The notes under the pieces were generated by a model, which did not search any database, was not told the DNA's origin, and saw nothing but the letters and a program-made list of their open reading frames with translations. This document shows positions 19,291-28,105 of a stretch of 64,000 nt of DNA, piece after piece. The first letter of the stretch is position 1, and each line of letters opens with the position of its first letter. A program made the position numbers and the translations under genes. Where the stretch lies: contig NZ_JADCSA010000002.1 of assembly GCF_015070385.1 (NCBI RefSeq), positions 62,001 to 126,000 on the forward strand, in the 5' to 3' direction. This stretch comes from Nocardioides malaquae. Lineage in GTDB: Bacteria; Actinomycetota; Actinomycetes; Propionibacteriales; Nocardioidaceae.

Positions 19291-20396
19291 TGGTCGAGCG
19301 CACGATCGTCCACATCGGTCTGCCGAAGACGGCGACCACCTACCTGCAGACGATCTTCTGGGGCAACCGCGACCTGCTCGCCACCCGTGGCCTGGTGATC
19401 CCCGGCGTCGAGCGTCGCGACCACCTCTGGGCCTCGCGCACGGTCCGTGAGGACCCGAACCACGCCAAGGCCTCCGCCCACCAGCGCGGCGCCTGGCGGC
19501 GGGTGCTCGACGACCTGCGTTCCCGCCCGGGCACCGGGCTGGTGAGCCACGAGTTCTTCGCCGCTGCCTCCGCCGAGCAGGCCAGGGCGATGGTCGAGGC
19601 GTTGCCGGGGCAGGTGGAGGTCGTGGTGACCGCCCGCGAACCGTTGGGACTCTTCGCGGCGAGCTGGCAGGAGAGCCTGAAGAACGGTGCCACCGCGCCG
19701 ATGCCCGACTACGGACGCACCGAGTCCGACCGCTCCACCGACATCTGGGACTGGCGCACGCTCGACCTGCGCCTGGTGCTCGAGCGGTGGGGTGCGGCCG
19801 TGCCGCCGGAGCGTACGCACGTCCTCGTGCTCGACCCGACGGCCCCCCGCGACGACGTGTGGCACCGGTTCGTGGAGATCCTCGGTGTCGACGCCAGCGG
19901 CGTCGACCTCTCCGGGTCCTTCGCCAACAGCTCCATGGGGGTGGTGGAGGCGGAGGCGCTGCGCCGCGTGAACATGCACCTCAAGGGCTTCCGCAAGGCC
20001 TTCGACAAGGGGGTCTACATCCGCACCTACCTCGCCGACGAGCGGCTCGTGCCCCGACGCGGAGCCCGTTTCTGGCCCGAGCCCGACCAGGTCGAGGACT
20101 GTCGCCGCCGGGGGGAGCTGGCGGTCGAGGCGGTGCGCAGCGGCGGACACGTGGTGCATGGCGACCTGGCCCACCTGTTGGTGCCCGACGAGCTGGAGGA
20201 GCGTCGTTCGACCCTGTCGGTGACCGACGCGGAGGTTGCCGACGTCCTGGCGTCCCTGACCGCCACGATGCTCGGCGACGTGCGGCGCCTGCGCCGTCAA
20301 CGACGCGGCGCTGCGGAGCAGGCAACCGAACCCGGGGTGCGGGAGGCCGCGGCGACGCTCGTCCGGGCCCTGCGTCGGGGTGCACGCCGTTCCTGA
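19290..20396 (+). CDS. P-loop sulfotransferase-like protein A
   Basis: 368 residues. The N-terminal HIGLPKTATTYLQ is the 5'-phosphosulfate-binding loop of PAPS-dependent sulfotransferases. A central segment VVVTAREPLGLFAASWQESLKNG occupies the place of the 3'-phosphate-binding region (R and S present). The C-terminus is Arg-rich and helical. Three related genes occur within 11 kb (24317, 26983, 29207). The GTG start overlaps the TAG of the DUF6752-like gene, so it is the third gene of an operon with the LicD-methyltransferase. The acceptor is probably a surface glycan or lipid (inference). Confidence 0.8.
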   Translation: MVERTIVHIGLPKTATTYLQTIFWGNRDLLATRGLVIPGVERRDHLWASRTVREDPNHAKASAHQRGAWRRVLDDLRSRPGTGLVSHEFFAAASAEQARAMVEALPGQVEVVVTAREPLGLFAASWQESLKNGATAPMPDYGRTESDRSTDIWDWRTLDLRLVLERWGAAVPPERTHVLVLDPTAPRDDVWHRFVEILGVDASGVDLSGSFANSSMGVVEAEALRRVNMHLKGFRKAFDKGVYIRTYLADERLVPRRGARFWPEPDQVEDCRRRGELAVEAVRSGGHVVHGDLAHLLVPDELEERRSTLSVTDAEVADVLASLTATMLGDVRRLRRQRRGAAEQATEPGVREAAATLVRALRRGARRS

Positions 20397-20423
20397 CCGG
20401 TCGACGAGCCGGAGCGGAGGGCC

Positions 20424-21512
20424 TCAGTCGAGGTCCTCGACCTCCGGGTGCGGTGCACCGTCGCCGCGCAGCACCCGGCGAGCCTGCTGGCGCACCCGCC
20501 GGCCGAAGGGCACGACGATCTTCGGGTCGGCCACGTAGTAGTCCCGCTTCTCCAGCGGGCGCATCTCGCGCATCCGCGCGGCCATGGCCTTGCGCCCGCC
20601 CGCCGGGAACTTCGTCGGGGTGCGGGGCGAGGCGAGGGGGTCGACGTCCACGAGCAGGCCCAGGTCGGAGAGCGTGGCGATGTCGTCGGCCACGGTCGAC
20701 TCGTAGATGCGGCGCAGGTAGTCGGCGCGCACCTCGGGCGCAAGGTCGCTGTTGACCAGCAGGGTGAGCGCGCGGGCCGCCGGCATCCGGGAGGCGCGGA
20801 AACGCGGCTCGCCGGCGGTGGCGAGGGCCTCCCACTTGCGCACGAACTGGGCGCCGGAGACCGCGTCGTAGTGGAGCAGGGACAGGCGCTCGTCGGCGTG
20901 CAGGTGCACGGGGTGGCCGTCGGTCGCGATGGCGTTGTGCAGGGCGAGCGCCACCGGGGCGGAGGGGCGTACGCCCACCTTCCCGAGGACGTGGCCGTGG
21001 AAGTAGTGCTGGTTGCTGGGCTCGTCGACCACACCGAGCACGTGCAGCAGGTTGAGCTCCTCCTCGTCGAGCAGCCGCTTGAACCGCGTGGGCCGCGGGC
21101 TCTCCGGCTCCAGCTCGCTGACCGACTCCAGCGGTCGCAGGGCGACGGTCGAGGCCTCCGCCGGCACCGCGGCCAGGGCGTCGTCGTCGATGCGTACGAC
21201 CTCGTCACCGTCGATGTGGAAGAGCCACTCCGCGAAGTCGAGCGGAGCGAGCAGCTCGCGCACCCAGTTGGCGTTGATGCGCTGGCGCACGTTGAGCTTC
21301 GACGGACGTCCGGAGACCCACCAGGAGCGCCCGGCCCTCAGGCAGGTGACGTTGCGATGGGCGCCCAGCATCTCGGCCACCTCGTCCTGCCCTGGCTGGC
21401 TGGGTGCGTCGAGCAGCACGAACATGTGGTCGATCCCCGAGGCCAGGTTGGCGCGCACGAAGAAGTCGACGTTGTCCGCGGTGTCCTTCACGGTGGAGAC
21501 GGAGAAGCGCAT
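20424..21512 (-). CDS. Glycosyltransferase, GT2/GT92-like
   Basis: 362-residue cytosolic protein beginning MRFSVSTVKDTADNVDFFVR at ATG 21512, which has a -10 box 7 nt upstream. The motif FHIDGDEVV provides the metal-binding DxD-type signature; a WLFHIDGDE context with upstream N/R/Q-rich NVRQRINANW is typical of the GT2_4/GT92-like group that handles nucleotide sugars. The C-terminal third is basic. It lies among sulfotransferase and LicD-type genes, which suggests a part in building the same surface glycan. The sugar specificity cannot be read from sequence. Confidence 0.75.
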   Translation of the reverse strand: MRFSVSTVKDTADNVDFFVRANLASGIDHMFVLLDAPSQPGQDEVAEMLGAHRNVTCLRAGRSWWVSGRPSKLNVRQRINANWVRELLAPLDFAEWLFHIDGDEVVRIDDDALAAVPAEASTVALRPLESVSELEPESPRPTRFKRLLDEEELNLLHVLGVVDEPSNQHYFHGHVLGKVGVRPSAPVALALHNAIATDGHPVHLHADERLSLLHYDAVSGAQFVRKWEALATAGEPRFRASRMPAARALTLLVNSDLAPEVRADYLRRIYESTVADDIATLSDLGLLVDVDPLASPRTPTKFPAGGRKAMAARMREMRPLEKRDYYVADPKIVVPFGRRVRQQARRVLRGDGAPHPEVEDLD

Positions 21513-21519
21513 GGTCGAG

Positions 21520-21525
21520 AGCCTA
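21520..21525 (-). promoter_or_regulatory. Leaderless -10 box for the glycosyltransferase
   Basis: TAGGCT on the minus strand ends 7 nt before ATG 21512. Confidence 0.5.
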
Positions 21526-21603
21526 GACGTCGCCGGCCGTGGGTGGGTGTTCCGGGAGTTCACGGGTGCCTGCAACAAGTCGTGGGGGAGCGGTGCTGCG
21601 TGC

Positions 21604-21609
21604 TAGCGT
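21604..21609 (+). promoter_or_regulatory. Leaderless -10 box for the EEP-family gene
   Basis: TAGCGT ends 7 nt before GTG 21617. Confidence 0.5.
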
Positions 21610-21616
21610 GCGCGAC

Positions 21617-22717
21617 GTGGCTGGGGCACACAGGCAACCACCTCGGCGTCGGGCGGCAGTGTCGCCAGCACGGCGCTGGTTGCCGCGCGCCGTCTCGGTC
21701 TCGCTGGTCGTCGTCTTCGTCCTGACCGGTCTCGTGCTGTCCGACCTCCGGGCCCCGAGTGACAGCAGCGACAGCAGCACCACCGACGTGCCGGTGGTCC
21801 CGGCCGTGGCCGAGCGAGCCACCGTGGCCGTCCAGGAGACGGCGACCGAGGTCTCCACCCGCCGGGTGCAGAAGCACGCAGTGAAGCTCATCGAGCGCCG
21901 CGAGCGGATCCAGCGTCGTGCCCAGGCGCGCGCGGCCCGGCTCGAGAAGGAGCGCCGCGAGGCGCGCCGCCTCAAGAAGCTGCAGTCGACGCCCTTCACG
22001 TTCACCATCGGCTCCTTCAACGTGCTGGGCTCGCAGCACTCCACCAAGGGTGGGCAGAAGCCCAGCTATCCGTCGGCCTCGGTGCGCACGCCGCGGGCGG
22101 CCAGCCTGGCCCGGAGCCACGGGGTCCACATCCTCGGCACGCAGGAGCTGCAGGAGGACCAACTCAACGGGCTCACGGCCCAGACCGGGATGAAGGCCTA
22201 CCCCGGTTATGCGTGGGGCGCGGCGGAGACCGACAACTCGATCCTCTACGACCCGGCGGTCTTCGACTTCGTGTCGGGCGACAGCTTCCACATCACCTTC
22301 ATGGGGCGCTCGCGACCCCAGGCGGTGCTGCGTCTGAAGCACAAGAAGACGCAGCGCGAGCTCTACGTGGTCAACGCCCACCCCTCCGCCGGTGGCGGCA
22401 AGTACGCCGCGGAGCGGGCAGCGGGTCACCACACGATCGCGGCGAAGGTCCGTGAGCTCCGCGCCACCGGCCTTCCCGTCCTGCTGACCGGCGACATGAA
22501 CGACCGCGAGCAGTTCTACTGCCGGGTGGTCGCCACCACCGACCTCACGGCCTCGAACGGCGGTGGCACCGGGTGCGCACCGCCCCCGCAGCCCATGCCC
22601 GTCGACTGGGTCGTCGGGGCGGGCGTCTCGTGGAGCAACTACCACCGTGACACGACTCCGGTCGACCAGAAGACCTCCGACCACTTCTTCATCAGCGCGA
22701 CCGCCACAGTCGACTGA
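21617..22717 (+). CDS. Exported endonuclease/exonuclease/phosphatase-family protein
   Basis: 366-residue membrane-anchored protein. A basic N-terminus and a hydrophobic helix (VSVSLVVVFVLTGLVL) are followed by a long Arg-rich coiled coil (residues ~75-120) and an EEP catalytic fold: TIGSFNVLG (first strand Asn), LGTQELQEDQL (metal-binding Glu), VNAHPSAGGG, LLTGDMNDRE (Asp/Asn catalytic pair) and SDHFFISA (terminal SDH). The family cleaves phosphodiester bonds in DNA, sphingolipids or inositol phosphates. GTG 21617 is preferred because of the promoter geometry; the frame is open to 21539. The substrate is unknown. Confidence 0.78.
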   Translation: MAGAHRQPPRRRAAVSPARRWLPRAVSVSLVVVFVLTGLVLSDLRAPSDSSDSSTTDVPVVPAVAERATVAVQETATEVSTRRVQKHAVKLIERRERIQRRAQARAARLEKERREARRLKKLQSTPFTFTIGSFNVLGSQHSTKGGQKPSYPSASVRTPRAASLARSHGVHILGTQELQEDQLNGLTAQTGMKAYPGYAWGAAETDNSILYDPAVFDFVSGDSFHITFMGRSRPQAVLRLKHKKTQRELYVVNAHPSAGGGKYAAERAAGHHTIAAKVRELRATGLPVLLTGDMNDREQFYCRVVATTDLTASNGGGTGCAPPPQPMPVDWVVGAGVSWSNYHRDTTPVDQKTSDHFFISATATVD

Positions 22718-22837
22718 CGACGTGTGCTGGGGGCCCACGAATTACAGTCGTGTAGTTCACCGGACCCGGTTGCGTGGGGTAAATGTGAATGATGTGATGC
22801 GTGGGACTTCCCCCGCACCACCCCCCAGGAGAGCTCT

Positions 22838-24310
22838 GTGAAGCCGTCCCTGCGCCGCACCGCGCGACCCCGCCCCGTCCTGCGACTCACCGCTGCTGCG
22901 GCCGTCGTCACCGGACTGGCCCTGGTCGCGGCCTCGGTGGCCCACCCCGCCGGCGAGGGAGCCCGGGCGACCCTGGCCGCCGCCCCCGTGGCGGCCGCAG
23001 AACCCACGGTCGTGCCGACGCCCGCGCCGACGAGCGAGCCCGTGCCTGAGGTGCCGGGCGAGGAGCCCGGTCTGGGGTCGGTCCGCCTCGTCCAGGCCAA
23101 CATCAAGACCGGGATGGCGGTGCGCAAGTTCAACGCCGACGTCGCCACCGTGATGGCCGAGCAGCCGGACTTCATCACCTACAACGAGGTCCACCACCGC
23201 AGCGACGACCTCGTCGTACCACCCACGTCGGGCTACAGCATGTGGCGCGACACCTCCAACCGCTACCGCGCCGAGACCCCTGTGGCATGGCGTACGGACC
23301 GCTGGACGCCCGTGGCGCAGGGCACCCAGATGCTCACCAACTGGCGCGGAGTGCCCAAGGGCAAGAAGGTGGAGCTGGGCCGTCGGTTCGCCAACTGGGT
23401 CACCCTGACCGCTGCGGACGGTCGCGCCGTCTCCGTGGTCTCGGTGCACCTCGCCCCGCCGACGCGGGGCATGCCCGAGCTGCGGCGACTCGGTGTCGAG
23501 CGGCTCGTGACCCTGGTCTCCACGCTCTCCGCGCAAGGGCCGGTGCTCGTGGGCGGTGACTTCAACTTCCACTACGGCGCGGCCGCCTACCCGGCTGACC
23601 TCTTCGACGCCGCGCAGCTGGAGCCGACCTTCAAGACCCTCGGCACCGTCTTCCCCACGGGCGACAAGCGCGGCGCCACCATCGACTTCATCTTCAACCA
23701 CGGCGCCGGACAGCTGACGGCCACGTCGCACCACCCCCTCGAGCTGCACTCCGACCACGACGCGGTCGTCGCCGACCTGGCCTGGACCGTCGACGCCCCC
23801 GTCGCCGCTCCCGAGGTGATCACCAGCAATCCCTACGGCACCGGGGCCGAGCGACGTCGCGCCGCCCGCGAGCTGCGGCGTACGGTGCTGGCCGCCCAGC
23901 CCGGAGGCATGGTCGAGGTGTTTGCCGCCGACCTGCGCCACGCGGCGCTCTTCCGCTCGTTGCGCGACGCGGCCACTCGCGGCGTGGCGGTGCACTTCGT
24001 CACCAGGACCAACCGCCTGACCGGTCGTGAGAAGAAGCTGCGCAAGCACCTGCGTGCGGCGACGACCCCGGTGGGCAGCAGCTTCGCCCGCTGCCGCACC
24101 GCCTGCAAGGCCGCCTGGCGCTCGAACGGAGCGCCGCAGGGCACCATGCTGGTCACCGAGCCGGGGCAGGTCGAGCCCTCGCTGCGGCTCGATGTGGACC
24201 GCCGCCTCAACGCCAACCTCTTCAAGCAGCCGACGACCGTGGTGCGGCACACCGGGCCGCTGGCGATCGCGGAGGCCGTGCAGTCGATGCCGCGGCGCCG
24301 CAACCGCTGA
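22838..24310 (+). CDS. Secreted EEP phosphodiesterase with C-terminal degenerate PLD domain
   Basis: 490 residues with a signal peptide (GTG 22838 after AGGAG). Residues ~70-320 are an EEP domain: RLVQANIKTGM, ITYNEVHHR (metal-binding Glu), VSVHLAPP, LVGGDFNFHYG, IDFIFNHG and HSDHDAVVADL, all intact. Residues ~328-490 align by eye with the first half-domain of the PLD-like protein at 16125: NPYGTGAERRR against NPMGDGATKRR, and TRGVAVHFVT against RRGVRVRVIM. The catalytic HSK is absent here, replaced by PQG. So it is an active nuclease/phosphodiesterase fold joined to a probably non-catalytic PLD module. Confidence 0.8.
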   Translation: MKPSLRRTARPRPVLRLTAAAAVVTGLALVAASVAHPAGEGARATLAAAPVAAAEPTVVPTPAPTSEPVPEVPGEEPGLGSVRLVQANIKTGMAVRKFNADVATVMAEQPDFITYNEVHHRSDDLVVPPTSGYSMWRDTSNRYRAETPVAWRTDRWTPVAQGTQMLTNWRGVPKGKKVELGRRFANWVTLTAADGRAVSVVSVHLAPPTRGMPELRRLGVERLVTLVSTLSAQGPVLVGGDFNFHYGAAAYPADLFDAAQLEPTFKTLGTVFPTGDKRGATIDFIFNHGAGQLTATSHHPLELHSDHDAVVADLAWTVDAPVAAPEVITSNPYGTGAERRRAARELRRTVLAAQPGGMVEVFAADLRHAALFRSLRDAATRGVAVHFVTRTNRLTGREKKLRKHLRAATTPVGSSFARCRTACKAAWRSNGAPQGTMLVTEPGQVEPSLRLDVDRRLNANLFKQPTTVVRHTGPLAIAEAVQSMPRRRNR

Positions 24311-24316
24311 GCGTCC

Positions 24317-25480
24317 TCAGCGGGCGAAGGCTCCGCGGGCGCGGGCCCAGACCTTCTGCGCGAGTCCGCGCGGGGCGACGGGGTCGGCCTCGGCGAGAGG
24401 CCGGGGCAGTGCCGTGCGGCGACGGGCCTGGGCGAGCTCGTCGCGCAGGTCGCGCAGCTCCCGTCGGCGCGCCACGTCGGTCTCCACCAGCCGGGCGATG
24501 ACCGCAGGCGCGAGCGCGGCCGTCTCGGCGTCGCTCACCACGTCGGGCACACGTCCGGCCGGCGGCTCGGCCGGCACGAGGAGGTCGTCGAGGTCGCCGA
24601 CGACGTGCAGGTCCATGGCCCGCAGCTCGTCGACCATCCGCTGGCTACGGCGCACGAGCCACTCGGTGGCCTCGGCGGGCAGCGTCAACCGCTCGCGCCG
24701 GGTCTCGTCGGCGAAGACGCCGGCGCCGATCAGGGAACGCATGGCGCGCTTGGTGGCGAGCTCGCTGCGGCCCTCGCCCATGGCGAGGTTCATGCGGCGG
24801 ATCAGCTCGACCTGCACCGCGTCGAGCGACTCGTTGGTGCGGGCCACGGGGCCGAGGAAGTCGGGCTCGATGCCCAGCACGCTGCACATGTTCAGCCAGA
24901 GCTCACTGTGGGGGGTGCCCGGCCGCCCGTGGACCACCACGTGCACCCGCTCGCCCGGCAGGCTGCCGCCCCACCGCTGCAGCAGAGTCGGAAGGTCCTG
25001 GTGGAACCAGAACGTGGTGCGCTCCTTCTCCGCCAGGTTGCGCCAGAACTCGTCGAAGGTGCTCACGCTGCCCTGCTTGACGGTCTGCTGCCAGTCGGCG
25101 GGGATCTGACGGGCCAGGTCGCGGGCGCCGGCGAGGAGGTGCACCTCGTCGGCGACGGCGTGCAACCGCTCCATGATCGGCGCCACGGCGGCGGTGCGTC
25201 CCAGCGCGTAGTGCTCGCTGCTGAGGAGGGCGTCGCCCTCCCACTGCTCGATGCGACGGGTGAGGCGGTCCCAGGCCCGCAGGCCCTCCGGCCGCATCTG
25301 GTCGACGACCGTGCGCTTGCCGACGGCCACGGCGCACGCCTGGAACTGCTCCTCCCGCGCGACGCCGGGGTAGAGCAGCCCTCGCTCCGCCATGTCGGAC
25401 CGGTGCTGGTACCACGCCTGCTGGAGGAACGAGGTCCCCGTCTTCGGGGGTCCGATGTGCAGGAAGACACGACGAGCCAT
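24317..25480 (-). CDS. P-loop sulfotransferase-like protein B
   Basis: 387 residues. HIGPPKTGTSFLQQAWYQ is a clear 5'-PSB loop of the sulfotransferase/NodH fold. The middle segment LLAGARDLARQIPADWQQTVKQGSVS matches the position of the 3'-phosphate-binding region, and NESLDAVQVELIRRMN is shared with the other copies. The C-terminus is a charged helix (RRRELRDLRDELAQARRR). ATG 25480 is preceded by AAAGGA. It converges on the EEP-PLD gene, leaving a 6-nt gap. Acceptor unknown; context suggests a surface glycan or lipid. Confidence 0.8.
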   Translation of the reverse strand: MARRVFLHIGPPKTGTSFLQQAWYQHRSDMAERGLLYPGVAREEQFQACAVAVGKRTVVDQMRPEGLRAWDRLTRRIEQWEGDALLSSEHYALGRTAAVAPIMERLHAVADEVHLLAGARDLARQIPADWQQTVKQGSVSTFDEFWRNLAEKERTTFWFHQDLPTLLQRWGGSLPGERVHVVVHGRPGTPHSELWLNMCSVLGIEPDFLGPVARTNESLDAVQVELIRRMNLAMGEGRSELATKRAMRSLIGAGVFADETRRERLTLPAEATEWLVRRSQRMVDELRAMDLHVVGDLDDLLVPAEPPAGRVPDVVSDAETAALAPAVIARLVETDVARRRELRDLRDELAQARRRTALPRPLAEADPVAPRGLAQKVWARARGAFAR

Positions 25481-25568
25481 CAGGCAGGATCCTTTCGATC
25501 AGCGCCCACTGTAGATGACCTCTCCTGTGTGGTTCGCGTCACGGCCCCTGCCTGTCGACGGCCTTTGT

Positions 25569-25580
25569 TACTGGACAGTA
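25569..25580. promoter_or_regulatory. Palindrome upstream of the acyl-CoA dehydrogenase gene
   Basis: TACTG-GA-CAGTA is an inverted repeat in a lower-GC 210-nt divergent region. It is 38 nt upstream of a TACACT -10 candidate and resembles half-sites bound by TetR-type regulators of fatty-acid catabolism; no regulator is adjacent. Confidence 0.35.
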
Positions 25581-25617
25581 GTGTGGGGCGCACTTCCGTG
25601 CGTGGTCGGGCCGTTCC

Positions 25618-25623
25618 TACACT
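25618..25623 (+). promoter_or_regulatory. Candidate -10 box for acyl-CoA dehydrogenase
   Basis: TACACT lies 67 nt before ATG 25691, giving a leader of about 60 nt that ends in AAAGGGA. Confidence 0.35.
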
Positions 25624-25690
25624 GTCCCGGACCTCGCCCCGGGAACAGACACGCCCGCCCGACGGCACTCACGACCGAAAGGGATGCCCC

Positions 25691-26887
25691 ATGCCCCGCC
25701 TTGCCCAGACAGACGGCCTCACCGAGGACCAGCAGGAGATCCTCAAGGCGGTGCGCCAGTTCGTCGACGAGAAGATCATCCCGGTCGCCCAGGAGCTCGA
25801 GCACGCCGACGAGTACCCGACCGAGATCGTCGAGGGCCTCAAGGAGCTGGGCATCTTCGGCCTCATGATCCCCGAGGAGTACGACGGCCTCGGCGAGTCG
25901 CTGCTCACCTACGCGCTCTGCGTGGAGGAGATCGCCCGCGGTTGGATGAGCGTCTCCGGTGTCATCAACACCCACTTCATCGTGGCCTACATGCTGATGA
26001 AGCACGGCACCGAGGAGCAGAAGCGCAAGTACCTCCCGCGCATGGCGACCGGCGAGGTCCGTGGCGCGTTCTCGATGTCGGAGCCCGGCCTCGGCTCGGA
26101 CGTCTCCGCGGTCTCGACCAAGGCGGTCAAGCAGGACGACGGCTCCTACTCGATCACCGGTCAGAAGATGTGGCTGACCAACGGTGGCTCCTCGACCCTG
26201 GTGGCGGTGCTGACCAAGACCGACGAGGGCGCCGAGTCCGTCTACAAGAACATGACGACCTTCCTGGTCGAGAAGACCCCCGGCTTCGGTGAGGTCGGCC
26301 AGGGCATCACCGTGCCCGGCAAGATCGACAAGATGGGCTACAAGGGGATCGACACCACCGAGATGGTCTTCGAGGACCACAAGATCTCGGCCGACCAGAT
26401 CCTCGGCGGCGAGCCCGGCAAGGGCTTCTTCCAGATGATGGACGGCGTCGAGGTCGGCCGCGTCAACGTCGCCGCCCGCGCCTGCGGCCTGGCGATCCGT
26501 GGCTTCGAGCTGGGCATCGCCTACTCGCAGCAGCGCGAGACCTTCGGCAAGCCGATCGCCCAGCACCAGGCGATCCTCTTCCGCCTCGCCGAGATGGCCA
26601 CCAAGGTCGAGACCGCCCACCAGATGATGGTGCGCGCCGCCCGCCTCAAGGACACCGGCCAGCGCATGGACGTCGAGGCCGGCATGGCCAAGATGCTCGC
26701 GAGCGAGTACGCCAACGAGGTCGTCGAGGACTCCTTCCGCATCCACGGTGGCTACGGCTACTCGAAGGAGTACGAGATCGAGCGCATCATGCGTGAGGTC
26801 AAGTTCATGCTGATCGGTGAGGGCACCTCGGACATCCAGAAGATGATCATCGGTCGGGCGCTCCTCAAGGAGTACGCCCAGCGCTGA
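25691..26887 (+). CDS. Acyl-CoA dehydrogenase
   Basis: 398-residue FAD-dependent acyl-CoA dehydrogenase, alpha,beta-oxidising acyl-CoA in fatty-acid or branched-chain catabolism. N-terminal helical domain; FSMSEPGLGSDVS signature 1; MWLTNGG strand domain; QRETFGKPIAQHQAI signature 2; HGGYGYSKEYEIERIMRE; and catalytic Glu in GEGTSDIQK, the position used by short and medium-chain enzymes. ATG 25691 follows AAAGGGA by 6 nt; an in-frame opening back to 24605 is antisense to the sulfotransferase and is rejected. A perfect terminator follows. Codon use is strongly optimised, suggesting good expression. Confidence 0.95.
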   Translation: MPRLAQTDGLTEDQQEILKAVRQFVDEKIIPVAQELEHADEYPTEIVEGLKELGIFGLMIPEEYDGLGESLLTYALCVEEIARGWMSVSGVINTHFIVAYMLMKHGTEEQKRKYLPRMATGEVRGAFSMSEPGLGSDVSAVSTKAVKQDDGSYSITGQKMWLTNGGSSTLVAVLTKTDEGAESVYKNMTTFLVEKTPGFGEVGQGITVPGKIDKMGYKGIDTTEMVFEDHKISADQILGGEPGKGFFQMMDGVEVGRVNVAARACGLAIRGFELGIAYSQQRETFGKPIAQHQAILFRLAEMATKVETAHQMMVRAARLKDTGQRMDVEAGMAKMLASEYANEVVEDSFRIHGGYGYSKEYEIERIMREVKFMLIGEGTSDIQKMIIGRALLKEYAQR

Positions 26888-26896
26888 GTGCGAGAT

Positions 26897-26931
26897 CGTG
26901 GTGGCCCGGACCGACGGTCCGGGCCACCACG
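26897..26931 (+). terminator. Terminator after acyl-CoA dehydrogenase
   Basis: A perfect 16-bp stem (CGTGGTGGCCCGGACC pairing with its complement at 26916-26931) with a 3-nt loop, 9 nt after the stop; a short T run (ATTTG) follows. Confidence 0.88.
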
Positions 26932-26982
26932 GCATTTGGGGGAGTCGAGCAGGCGGCGGATCGGCCGTGCGAAGGTGGTGGG

Positions 26983-28050
26983 ATGAGCGTGGGCGGTGAC
27001 GGACGACGACTGGTGCTGCACGTCGGGACGATGAAGTCCGGCACCAGCCACCTCCAGGGGCTCCTGTTCACCAACCAGGAGCTGCTGGCCCGCCGCGGCG
27101 TGCTGGTGCCCGGCCAGGTCTGGCGCGACCAGGTGGACGCGGTGGCGGAGGCTCTCGGGTGGACCGGACGCCGCGCCGAGCGACGCGGCGGTGTCTGGCC
27201 CGCCATGGTCGAGCAGGTGCGCAGCCACCCGGGCACCTCGATCATCTCGATGGAATACCTGGCCCGCATTCCGGTGGCGCGGATCGAGGAGCTCGTCGCC
27301 CACTTCCCCCAGGTGCGGGTGGAGGCCGTGCTGACGGCGCGCGACCTCGGGCGCAACGTGCCGGCGATGTGGCAGGAGCGCGTCAAGAACGGCTCCACGA
27401 CTTCCTTCGACGACTACGTCCGAGCCGTCCGTGAACGCAGCGAGGGTGAGGGCAAGGCCTTCTGGCGTGAGCAGAACGTGGTGGCCGCCACCCGCCGGTG
27501 GGTCGAGGTCCTGGGGCCGGACGCGGTGACGGTGGTGACCGTCCCGGCGCCGGGCGCTCCCCGCGACGTGCTGTGGCGGCGCTTCGCCGAAGCGGTGGGG
27601 GTCGAGGCCACTGGTCTCGAGGACCCGCCGCTGGGCAACGAGTCGCTGGGGGCGGCCTCGGCCGAGCTCCTGCGGCGGCTCAACACGCGGTGGGACCCGT
27701 CGGCCGGACCCACTGCCGCCGAGGTGCTCAAGCACCGTCTGGCGCGGGGCATCCTCGGCCCCCACCGCAGCCTGGAGCCGGCCATCGGCTTCGAGGTGCC
27801 CGACTGGCTGGAGGAGATCAGTCGGCGCACCGTCCGCCGCCTGCCGGAGCTGGGCGTACGCGTCGTGGGCGACGCTGCTGACCTCCGTGCCGTCCCGTCC
27901 CCGGGCACTGCGCCCCACGAGGTGGCCCTCGCCGACCAGCTGGAGGCGGCCACCGTGGGGCTGCAGGGGTTGGTCCTGAAGGTGGCCGACCTCCGCGAGG
28001 AGCTCCGGCAGGAGCGTGCCCGCGCCGGCCACGGCCCGAAATCCTGCTGA
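26983..28050 (+). CDS. P-loop sulfotransferase-like protein C
   Basis: 355 residues. HVGTMKSGTSHLQGLLF is the PAPS 5'-phosphosulfate loop, and LTARDLGRNVPAMWQERVKNGSTTSFDDY is the conserved middle block shared closely with the gene at 29207 (LTVRDLNRNLPAMWQETVQNG), marking the two as recent paralogues. Both also share VTVVTVP then PGAPRD, and NESxGxASAxxLRxxN. ATG 26983 has GGTGGTGGG upstream. The acceptor is unknown. A DUF5302 gene follows. Confidence 0.8.
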   Translation: MSVGGDGRRLVLHVGTMKSGTSHLQGLLFTNQELLARRGVLVPGQVWRDQVDAVAEALGWTGRRAERRGGVWPAMVEQVRSHPGTSIISMEYLARIPVARIEELVAHFPQVRVEAVLTARDLGRNVPAMWQERVKNGSTTSFDDYVRAVRERSEGEGKAFWREQNVVAATRRWVEVLGPDAVTVVTVPAPGAPRDVLWRRFAEAVGVEATGLEDPPLGNESLGAASAELLRRLNTRWDPSAGPTAAEVLKHRLARGILGPHRSLEPAIGFEVPDWLEEISRRTVRRLPELGVRVVGDAADLRAVPSPGTAPHEVALADQLEAATVGLQGLVLKVADLREELRQERARAGHGPKSC

Positions 28051-28105
28051 CACCAGCCCCCGTGCCGTGACATGGTGGCCCTCCGGCTACGTGAGGGAGG
28101 TCACC

